The position numbers were made by a program, and so were the translations under genes. The notes below the pieces were generated by a model. That model was not told where the DNA came from. It made no database searches and saw only the letters and a program-made list of their open reading frames with translations. 64,000 bases of DNA, taken from positions 62,001 through 126,000 of the forward strand of contig JBHJMN010000004.1 of the NCBI GenBank assembly GCA_042219835.1, in the 5' to 3' direction. Position 1 is the first letter of the stretch; every line of letters starts with the position of its first letter. Positions 57,987 to 64,000 of the stretch are shown here, piece after piece. Source of the DNA: Paenibacillus_G elgii_A (GTDB lineage: Bacteria > Bacillota > Bacilli > Paenibacillales > NBRC-103111).

Positions 57987-59399
57987 ATGGTCTTTTCCAG
58001 CTTCGTCTTTCTTTTTGCCTTTCTTCCCCTGGTGCTTCTGCTCTATTTCTGTTCCCCGGACAAGGCCAAAAATGCCGTGCTGCTCGCATTTTCTTTGCTG
58101 TTTTACGCTTGGGGAGAGCCGCTCTGGATTGGGGTTCTGCTTCTGAATGTGGCTGTCGGTTGGGCGGGAGGACTTCTCATCGAACGGGGCCGCGGCCACC
58201 GTATGGCGAAGATTGCATTGATCGCATCGCTTGTTTTTCAAGTCGGTGTGCTCGTTTATTTCAAATATACCGGCTTTCTTGTGCAGACGCTTCAGCCAGT
58301 CATTCCTTTTCCCGTATCGTTCCGCGATCCCGGTCTTCCCATCGGCATCTCCTTCTTCACCTTTCACCTCATCTCCTACCTGGTCGATGTGTACCGGGGA
58401 GATGCCCCTGCGCTGCGCTCCTATACGAAGCTGCTGCTGTATATTTCACTGTTTCCCCAGTTGGTCGCCGGTCCGATTATTCGCTATGCAGACGTTCAAG
58501 AGCAGCTAAGCCGCCGCCGGATAACGCTTGAGGGATTCAGCTCCGGGATCGCGCGCTTCGTCGTCGGCTTGGGCAAAAAAGTCGTGCTGGCCAATACGCT
58601 TGCCGACATTTCCACCGTTTTCCTCGACGGGGATCTCAGTAAGCTTTCATTGCTGGGCGCATGGCTTGGCATCGTCCTGTTCGCGCTGCAAATTTATTTC
58701 GATTTCTCCGGGTATTCGGACATGGCGATCGGCCTTGGCCGGATGTTCGGGTTCCATTTCAAGGAAAACTTCAATTACCCCTACGTCTCCCGCAGCGCGA
58801 GCGAGTTCTGGAGGCGCTGGAACATCTCCGTTGGCCGCTTTTTCCGGGATTACGTCTACATCCCGCTCGGGGGCAACCGCCGCAATCCGGCGTTCAACCT
58901 GTTTGCCGTATGGTTTCTGACCGGGCTCTGGCACGGCGCCAGCTGGAACTATGTGCTGTGGGGAGTCTATTTTGGCGTTCTCATCGCGATTGAGCGAAGC
59001 TTCCTATTCCGCATCCTGTCTCTGATTCCCGCCTTTGCGTCCCATATTTATTTTCTGGTGATCGTCCTGATCGGGTGGGTGTTTTTTTACTTTGAATCCA
59101 TCGGGCGCGGGTTGATGTACTTGCGGGTCATGCTCGGATTCACATCCGCTCCGTTGGCGAGTGCAGAGCTGGCGATCCATCTGCAAAACCATTTGTTCCT
59201 GCTGCCGGTCGCCGTCATCGCCGCTACGCCGCTTCCGGCCGTCCTTCACCTGCGGCTTGCGGCACTCATACGCCCCGGCTTTGCACGCAGTCTGTATGCG
59301 AACACCTTGGTCCCTTTCGCCTGCTTGGCGATCTTAACGGTGTCCGCTTTGCTGTTGGTGGGGAAAACGTACTCCCCCTTCTTCTACTTTCGGTTCTGA
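57987..59399 (+). CDS. MBOAT family O-acyltransferase (AlgI-like)
   Basis: A 470-residue membrane enzyme with about ten helices that moves an acyl (usually acetyl) group across the membrane to a polymer. Core motifs: PIGISFFTFHLISYLVDVYRG, WRRWNISVGRFFRDYVYIPLGGNRR and the catalytic His in TGLWHGASWNYVLWG. GAGGAGGATGTCCTGCC precedes the ATG. Followed after 13 bases by its usual partner gene. Confidence 0.94.
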   Translation: MVFSSFVFLFAFLPLVLLLYFCSPDKAKNAVLLAFSLLFYAWGEPLWIGVLLLNVAVGWAGGLLIERGRGHRMAKIALIASLVFQVGVLVYFKYTGFLVQTLQPVIPFPVSFRDPGLPIGISFFTFHLISYLVDVYRGDAPALRSYTKLLLYISLFPQLVAGPIIRYADVQEQLSRRRITLEGFSSGIARFVVGLGKKVVLANTLADISTVFLDGDLSKLSLLGAWLGIVLFALQIYFDFSGYSDMAIGLGRMFGFHFKENFNYPYVSRSASEFWRRWNISVGRFFRDYVYIPLGGNRRNPAFNLFAVWFLTGLWHGASWNYVLWGVYFGVLIAIERSFLFRILSLIPAFASHIYFLVIVLIGWVFFYFESIGRGLMYLRVMLGFTSAPLASAELAIHLQNHLFLLPVAVIAATPLPAVLHLRLAALIRPGFARSLYANTLVPFACLAILTVSALLLVGKTYSPFFYFRF

Positions 59400-59412
59400 T
59401 CGGAGGCTTGCC

Positions 59413-60768
59413 ATGCGTTTCGGACATTGGCTGCAAATCGGATTATTTCTCTCGTTCTTATGCGCAGGAACGGTTTCCTCGCTCTATGCCTTCGGCTTGA
59501 ACCATGCCGTCTCGGAGACGGAAAACCGGGCCTTGGCTTCACTCCCCCGCTGGTCAATTGGCGAAGTGAAGTCCGGCACGTATTTCCGCCAGTTGGAAAA
59601 CTATTGGGCAGACCACGTCGCTTATCGCGACTCCTTGATCAGCGCCGGTCAAAAGCTTGCCTCTTGGCGCGGCTTGTCAGGCGGGGAGCATGCCGTCCTG
59701 ATCGCGTCCCAAGCGAACAATACGGGCGGGGCGAACGCTGTCCCTGCTCAGGAGCCGCCCGCCTCCGCTTCTTCGATTGAAGCCGCCCCCCGGACGACGG
59801 CTCCCGAGGCCCCGCGTGCCGTCGAAGGCGCGTCTCCAGAGGCCTCCGCCTCCAAGGAGAAGGGGCGCGTCATCGGAAAAGTGCTGGTCGCGGGCAACAA
59901 AGCGGTGAATCTGTTTACCTACGATGCTGCCGCCGGACAAGCCTATGCCGATGCCGTAAACCGGTTCCGCGACGAATTCTCGCATGCGTTGGGCGGCGAA
60001 GCGACCACTTTCGTACTTCTTGCGCCAACGGCAGCGGAATGGGTATCCGGGGCTTCGCTGCAATCGTTGTCGGACTCCCAGCGCCAAACGATCGAGGATG
60101 TCTACAAGCGGCTTCATCCGCAAGTGAAGACGATTGACGCATGGTCCTCCCTGAATGCTCACAAGCAGGAGCCTCTGTACTTCCGTACGGATCATCACTG
60201 GACCGCAACCGGCGCTTACTACGCTTACGAGGCTTTCATGAATGCGCAAGGCGTCCCGCCCGTCCCGCTAGCCCGCTATGAAACGGAGAATGTAACGGGC
60301 TTTCTCGGCTCTTTATATTCCGCGACCTTGAGCTCCCAGCTTCAGAAGGTTCCAGATACCCTTGTGCTGTACAAGCCGTTCGTCAAGCACGAATATGCGG
60401 TGCATTACGCCGCTCCGCTGCGGATGGAGCTGTTGGACAAGAGCCATGCGGCCAAAAAGAACAAATACCGGATCTTTCTGAGCGGCGACCGGCCTTGGGG
60501 CCTCGTTAAAACCGAAGCCGGGAGCGACCGCCGGGTCGCCGTCGTCAAAGATTCGTACGGCAATGCGCTGATTCCTTTTTTGCTGCCGCACTATAAAGAA
60601 ATTTATGTCATCGATCCGCGCCAGTTCGACCAGCCGCTCGTTCCTTTTTTGAAAAAGCGCCAAATTCGCGAGCTGCTGTTCCTCAACAATACGGAAGTCG
60701 CGATGTACGACGGCTTTTCGCAGCAAATCGGTAAGCTGCTGACGCCTCCTCGGGCGGCGGCAAAATAA
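59413..60768 (+). CDS. DHHW/AlgX-like acetylation partner
   Basis: A 451-residue protein with an N-terminal signal/anchor (LQIGLFLSFLCAGTVSSLYAF), a low-complexity Ala/Pro/Ser stretch (about residues 110-155) and an SGNH-like fold carrying the DHHW signature FRTDHHWTATGAYYAYEAF plus VKDSYGNALIPFLLPHY, which supplies the serine. In such pairs MBOAT loads the acyl group and the DHHW protein transfers it to an exopolysaccharide or wall polymer. The polymer is unknown. Confidence 0.9.
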   Translation: MRFGHWLQIGLFLSFLCAGTVSSLYAFGLNHAVSETENRALASLPRWSIGEVKSGTYFRQLENYWADHVAYRDSLISAGQKLASWRGLSGGEHAVLIASQANNTGGANAVPAQEPPASASSIEAAPRTTAPEAPRAVEGASPEASASKEKGRVIGKVLVAGNKAVNLFTYDAAAGQAYADAVNRFRDEFSHALGGEATTFVLLAPTAAEWVSGASLQSLSDSQRQTIEDVYKRLHPQVKTIDAWSSLNAHKQEPLYFRTDHHWTATGAYYAYEAFMNAQGVPPVPLARYETENVTGFLGSLYSATLSSQLQKVPDTLVLYKPFVKHEYAVHYAAPLRMELLDKSHAAKKNKYRIFLSGDRPWGLVKTEAGSDRRVAVVKDSYGNALIPFLLPHYKEIYVIDPRQFDQPLVPFLKKRQIRELLFLNNTEVAMYDGFSQQIGKLLTPPRAAAK

Positions 60769-60881
60769 AGCCCCGGAGCATGCCTTTGAGTCCCCCGGTA
60801 GCCGCTCAGCGAGTTGATGCCCGGTTTCGTTGTACTATATAATAAGCTGACATCAAAGCGTACGATTGGGGGAAATCGGCA

Positions 60882-61454
60882 ATGTGGAGCAACTTATTTG
60901 AGGAGCAATATCGTAAGCTGGAAGGAGCGACCCAAGACGAGCTTGACCGCTTGGTAAAGATGTGGAACGAGAAGCTTTCGCCGCAAGAAATCGCCGAGAT
61001 TGAGGAGCTGCATAAATATCTTTTTTCCGCGAATAATCCGTTTCATGCGTTATACAAGCCCTTCGATCCGTCGTTGTGGGACCTCCCGCAGAAGAAGCTG
61101 CCTGACAGCTATCTGGACTTTTTACGCTATTCGAACGGCGGGGAGTTTATGACCGGCGACCGCTATTTTCAATTTTTCGGCACGAAGGAATTGAGAGAAT
61201 ACAACTTGGCGCACGCATTCCCCGAATTCATGGCCGGCTCCGTCTCTATCGGGATGGACGGCTGCGGGAATCATTATATTTTGGATATGAGAGATGACAT
61301 GATCGAAGGCGAGTATCCGATCTTGGCGGCGCATTCCGGCACTCTGGGCTATGAGGATGAGGAAGGTTTTACCACATGCAAGCAAGTAGCCCGTTCGTTC
61401 CCGGAGCTGTGCAAGGGAACCTCGTCGATAGATGAGGAACTGCATGAAGACTAG
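60882..61454 (+). CDS. SMI1/KNR4 (SUKH) family protein
   Basis: A 190-residue SUKH-superfamily protein: QKKLPDSYLDFLRYSNGGEFMTGDRYFQFF, then VSIGMDGCGNHYILDMRDD and GTLGYEDEEGFTTCKQVARSFPEL. Many bacterial members are immunity proteins to polymorphic toxins, others have housekeeping roles. No toxin gene lies next to it. GGGGGAAATCGGC precedes the ATG. Confidence 0.85.
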   Translation: MWSNLFEEQYRKLEGATQDELDRLVKMWNEKLSPQEIAEIEELHKYLFSANNPFHALYKPFDPSLWDLPQKKLPDSYLDFLRYSNGGEFMTGDRYFQFFGTKELREYNLAHAFPEFMAGSVSIGMDGCGNHYILDMRDDMIEGEYPILAAHSGTLGYEDEEGFTTCKQVARSFPELCKGTSSIDEELHED

Positions 61455-61472
61455 GCGACTCTCCGATTTCTA

Positions 61473-61502
61473 TTGACGATTGAGAATCATTTTTGATATC
61501 AT
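61473..61502 (+). promoter_or_regulatory. Promoter of the siderophore-binding lipoprotein gene
   Basis: TTGACG (61473-61478), 18-base spacer, TATCAT (61497-61502). The spacer contains TGAGAATCATTTTTG, a weak second Fur-like site. Confidence 0.6.
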
Positions 61503-61508
61503 CTTTAT

Positions 61509-61523
61509 TGATAATGATTCTCA
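61509..61523 (+). promoter_or_regulatory. Fur box
   Basis: TGATAATGATTCTCA matches the 7-1-7 Fur consensus at 14 of 15 positions, just after the proposed transcription start, so iron should repress the gene. Confidence 0.88.
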
Positions 61524-61556
61524 TTTTCATTTTTTTTGAATTGACGGAGGGAACCC

Positions 61557-62570
61557 ATGTTTAAGAACAAACCGCTTTGGGCCGCAGGCCTCATTTATTT
61601 GCTTCTCGTTACGCTGCTCTCCGCTTGCGGCAGTAAGGCAACGACCGCCGGCGATCCCGCTCCGGCCAAGCAGACTGCCAAGGAGCCGTCCACGGAAGCA
61701 TCGTCGGCCGCAACCCGCAGCTTCTCCACAACCAAGGGCAATATCACCATCCCGGTAAAACCTAAACGGATTGTCACGGATTATTACGGCGGCGAACTGC
61801 TGTCCGTAGGCGCGAATGTCGTCGGCGTCGAACCCACCACCTTCGATAATCCGTTTCTGAAGAAGCGGCTCACAGGAGCCGTCGACGTAGGCACGCCGGT
61901 GAATGCGGAGAAAACGCTGGAGCTTGCTCCCGACCTCATCGTCGTGATGTACGACAAAAATTACGAGGAGCTGTCCAAAATCGCTCCAACCCTACATATC
62001 CCTTACGGCACGACTTCCAACATTTACGAAACGGTGAAGCTGTTCGGTGATATTGTCGGCGAACCGCAAAAAGCGGAGCAATTTATCGCGGCATTCGATC
62101 AAAAGGCGGCGCAAGGCCGCGAAAAGTTGAAAGGAATCATCGATCCGAACGCCACCGTCGGGCTCTATGAGTTGACCGATAAAGGCACCCTGTGGGTATT
62201 CGGGGACAATGCCGGACGCGGCGGCCAAACGGTATATAACGCGCTGGGGCTGAAGATGCCGGACTTGGTCCGTTCCGGGGTGAAAGGCAATACCGGCTCC
62301 GTGCAGCTGTCGATGGAGACGCTGCCGAAATATGCGGCCGACTACATGTTTCTCACGACCTACGACCCCGAGAAAAAAGGCGAAGCTTCGAAGCAGCTGC
62401 AGGCTTCGTCAGTGTGGCAAGGTCTGAATGCGGTTAAGAACAATACGTTGTTCATGAATGACTTTGATACGTTCTATCGGTACGATCCGATTGCCATTAC
62501 GGAACAGATCGACCTCTTCGTGAACATGCTGCTTACAAGAACCGCAGAGAACAAGGCGAAAAAGAACTGA
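61557..62570 (+). CDS. Iron-siderophore substrate-binding lipoprotein (orphan)
   Basis: A 337-residue FecB/FhuD-type lipoprotein with lipobox LLSACG. Features: KPKRIVTDYYGGELLSVGANVVG, VDVGTPVNAEKTLELAPDLIVVMYDKN, KIAPTLHIPYG, and YAADYMFLTTYD. No permease or ATPase adjoins it, so it must feed a transporter elsewhere, perhaps the FecCD pair at 35.7-37.8 kb, which also lacks an ATPase. GACGGAGGGAACCC precedes the ATG. Fur-controlled. Confidence 0.93.
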   Translation: MFKNKPLWAAGLIYLLLVTLLSACGSKATTAGDPAPAKQTAKEPSTEASSAATRSFSTTKGNITIPVKPKRIVTDYYGGELLSVGANVVGVEPTTFDNPFLKKRLTGAVDVGTPVNAEKTLELAPDLIVVMYDKNYEELSKIAPTLHIPYGTTSNIYETVKLFGDIVGEPQKAEQFIAAFDQKAAQGREKLKGIIDPNATVGLYELTDKGTLWVFGDNAGRGGQTVYNALGLKMPDLVRSGVKGNTGSVQLSMETLPKYAADYMFLTTYDPEKKGEASKQLQASSVWQGLNAVKNNTLFMNDFDTFYRYDPIAITEQIDLFVNMLLTRTAENKAKKN

Positions 62571-62588
62571 GACAGCTTGTTCGTCACA

Positions 62589-62635
62589 AAAATCGACCGT
62601 TTCCTTTGCCGGAACGGTCGATTTGCTTATTTTTT
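62589..62635 (+). terminator. Terminator of the siderophore-binding protein gene
   Basis: AAATCGACCGTT/AACGGTCGATTT, a 12-base perfect stem with an 11-base loop, followed by a T-rich stretch ending in TTTTTT. Confidence 0.85.
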
Positions 62636-62759
62636 GAGCCTCAACTAATAAGGCAATGACCGTCATTGTCTCCCCGAGCGCTTGCCGCTGATCCGGCATC
62701 TGCGCAATCCACAGCGCCGATTCGTTCAATGCGCCAGACAACGTCTGCCCACTAACAAC

Positions 62760-62823
62760 TTGACAAACGACATTCATGTCGTTTATTATAGCCTTGCAGA
62801 CAAAAACGACACTCATGTCTTTT
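62760..62823 (+). promoter_or_regulatory. TetR gene promoter with two operator copies
   Basis: TTGACA (62760-62765), 18-base spacer, TATTAT (62784-62789). Operator 1 AAACGACATTCATGTCGTTT (62765-62784) has nine-base arms and fills the -35/-10 spacer. Operator 2 (62804-62823, AAACGACACTCATGTCTTTT) lies just after the start point, 39 bases on. Strong sign of autoregulation. Confidence 0.85.
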
Positions 62824-62848
62824 TTATTATCAGGAGGAGCTGATCCCC

Positions 62849-63472
62849 TTGTCTCCCAAAGTGAGCGAACAGTACAAAAAGGATAAAAAGCATGAGCTGC
62901 TGCAAGCGGCAAGACGTGTGTTTATCCGGGAGGGCTACACGCAGGCGACGATGCAATCGATTATGAACGAAGCCGGAGTATCCAGAGGCGCGCTGTATTC
63001 CTACTTCGACAATATCGAGCACACGTTTATCGAAGTGCTGCAATTTGACGATCGGCAGGACATCCTCTTCTTCGAGTTAGCCGATTCCTCGCCGCTCTGG
63101 CCCCAGTTAACCGACTGGGTTAACCGTCAGCGGCACAGCCTGAAGACAGTCGGGCAAACGCTGCTGCTGGCCAAGGCGGAGTTTTTTCTGTCCCCCGGAT
63201 ACAGGCGGAATAAAGAAAGCTTCCCGTACATCACGCAGCGTTACTTGCGAATTAAGGAGGCTATCGAGTCGGTCGTCGTCAAAGGGACGGAGCAGGGAGA
63301 ATTCCTGCCCCGACTTTCTCCGGAAGCGGTCGCCTTATATTTTGTCTCGTTTATGGACGGCTTGATGCTGAATACGTTCCAACTCGGAGCGGAAACAACC
63401 CTTGTCGAGGATCAGTTAACCGTCTTCCTCTTCTCGCTGAAAGAAATGCTTTGCCCGATTGACCGGATTTAG
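62849..63472 (+). CDS. TetR-family transcriptional regulator
   Basis: A 207-residue repressor: N-terminal TetR helix-turn-helix (YTQATMQSIMNEAGVSRGALYSYFDNIEH) and a variable helical ligand domain, resembling the YbfI/YdgC-type group with a TetR_C domain. It starts with TTG after CAGGAGGAGC. Two operators in its own promoter suggest self-control, and probably control of the GNAT gene that follows after 37 bases. Confidence 0.92.
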   Translation: MSPKVSEQYKKDKKHELLQAARRVFIREGYTQATMQSIMNEAGVSRGALYSYFDNIEHTFIEVLQFDDRQDILFFELADSSPLWPQLTDWVNRQRHSLKTVGQTLLLAKAEFFLSPGYRRNKESFPYITQRYLRIKEAIESVVVKGTEQGEFLPRLSPEAVALYFVSFMDGLMLNTFQLGAETTLVEDQLTVFLFSLKEMLCPIDRI

Positions 63473-63509
63473 ATTTCACTATCCATCCTACCTTAAAGGA
63501 GTGCTTGCC

Positions 63510-64000
63510 ATGTTGTTCGAATCCGAAAGAATCGTCTTTAGAAAAGCTACGGCGGACGATGCGGAGCTGTATCATGCGTGGAGAAACGATCTGGAGGTTA
63601 TACGTTCGACCAGTCCTTTGCTCGATATTTACGATCTCGAAGAGACGCGGCAATTCGTGCATCAAGTCATTCTGGGCTCCACCTCCTCCAAAAGCTACAT
63701 TCTGGTCGACAAAACCTCGGCAACGCCGTTCGGGATTACATCATTAATCCAACTCGATCCCAAAAACCGGAATGCCGAATGCATCATCGATATCGGCAAC
63801 AAAGCTTATTGGGGGAAAGGCTACGGAACCGAGGCCCTAAAGCTGCTGCTTGACTATGCATTCCTGGAGCTGAACCTGCACCGGGTCTCGTTAAGAGTAT
63901 TTTCCTTCAACGAGAGGGCGATCAAGCTTTATGAAAAATTAGGCTTCCGGCGGGAGGGAATCTCCCGGCAAGGCTTGTTCAGGGAAGGCGCTTGGCACGA
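63510..64000 (+). CDS. GNAT family N-acetyltransferase (3' end cut by window edge)
   Basis: First 163 codons of a RimJ/RimL-type acetyltransferase: ERIVFRKATADDAELYHAWRND, acetyl-CoA loop YWGKGYGTEALKLLLDYAF, then LHRVSLRVFSFNERAIKLYEKLGFRREG. It lacks only the last few residues. TTAAAGGAG precedes the ATG. Likely co-transcribed with tetR, making it a candidate target of that repressor. Confidence 0.9.
   Translation, partial: MLFESERIVFRKATADDAELYHAWRNDLEVIRSTSPLLDIYDLEETRQFVHQVILGSTSSKSYILVDKTSATPFGITSLIQLDPKNRNAECIIDIGNKAYWGKGYGTEALKLLLDYAFLELNLHRVSLRVFSFNERAIKLYEKLGFRREGISRQGLFREGAWH

Noticed and set aside
62630..62777. Minus-strand stretch that reads like protein (SGALNESALWIAQMPDQRQA)
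   Set aside because: It has a plausible composition but its start would lie inside the TetR operator, no ribosome-binding site is seen and the frame runs on into the siderophore-binding gene. It may be a remnant, but I cannot support it as a gene.
1..64000. CRISPR arrays, tRNA or rRNA genes, transposases, phage genes
   Set aside because: None recognised on either strand in the window by eye.

Overview
The window looks like a chromosomal segment of an endospore-forming, Gram-positive bacterium of the Paenibacillus type. The minus-strand order mutS, ctp protease, mutL, methyltransferase, miaA, hfq, PBP1, spoVK, hflX is an expanded version of the Bacillales mutS-mutL-miaA-hfq-spoVK-hflX neighbourhood. 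CotE, a Cse60-like protein, SpoVK, many lipoproteins with lipoboxes, strong GGAGG ribosome-binding sites, and frequent TTG and GTG starts agree with this. No rRNA, tRNA, CRISPR array, insertion sequence or prophage was recognised.

Layout. 1-20.3 kb is a core housekeeping and sporulation block, almost entirely on the minus strand: HflX (cut by the window edge), a GNAT enzyme, SpoVK, a GNAT remnant, TatA, a YdcF-type protein, an odd VOC hybrid reading frame, a cyclophilin lipoprotein, a class A PBP, Hfq, MiaA, a methyltransferase, MutL, an S41 protease, MutS, an amidoligase-like protein and CotE. 20.4-28.9 kb is mixed metabolism: an aromatic acid exporter-like protein, an ABC importer of the SsuABC/ThiXYZ type, a flavoprotein, an M32 carboxypeptidase, a HesB-like protein and a beta carbonic anhydrase. 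29-34.7 kb holds a DUF309/response regulator/histidine kinase operon, two small proteins and a repeat-bearing GH18 enzyme. 34.7-37.9 kb is a siderophore importer lacking its ATPase gene, under a perfectly palindromic Fur box.

38-47 kb looks AT-richer by eye and is full of small accessory genes: an exonuclease, aquaporin, NucB-like nuclease, M15-like peptidase, CBS protein, an ArsR regulator with an MFS pump, a PilZ protein, a small P-loop kinase and several unrecognised or sporulation-linked small proteins. 47-50.5 kb is a three-gene operon of unknown function, with one DUF4261-type member. 50.7-57 kb has a molybdopterin oxidoreductase, a medium-chain reductase, a PhnB-like protein and a decayed MalT/LuxR regulator. 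57-64 kb, on the plus strand, has a YetF-like membrane protein, an MBOAT/DHHW acetylation pair, an SMI1/KNR4 protein, a Fur-controlled siderophore-binding lipoprotein, a TetR regulator with two operator copies in its own promoter, and a GNAT enzyme cut by the window end.

The most unusual signals are the esterase/VOC hybrid frame, the amidoligase beside cotE, the apparently leaderless ArsR gene with an operator between -35 and -10, the tandem acidic mini-proteins after cse60, the unknown three-gene operon, and the regulator truncated and frameshifted beside the YetF gene. No complete new defence or mobile system could be demonstrated from sequence alone. All family names come from motif recognition by eye, not from a database search.
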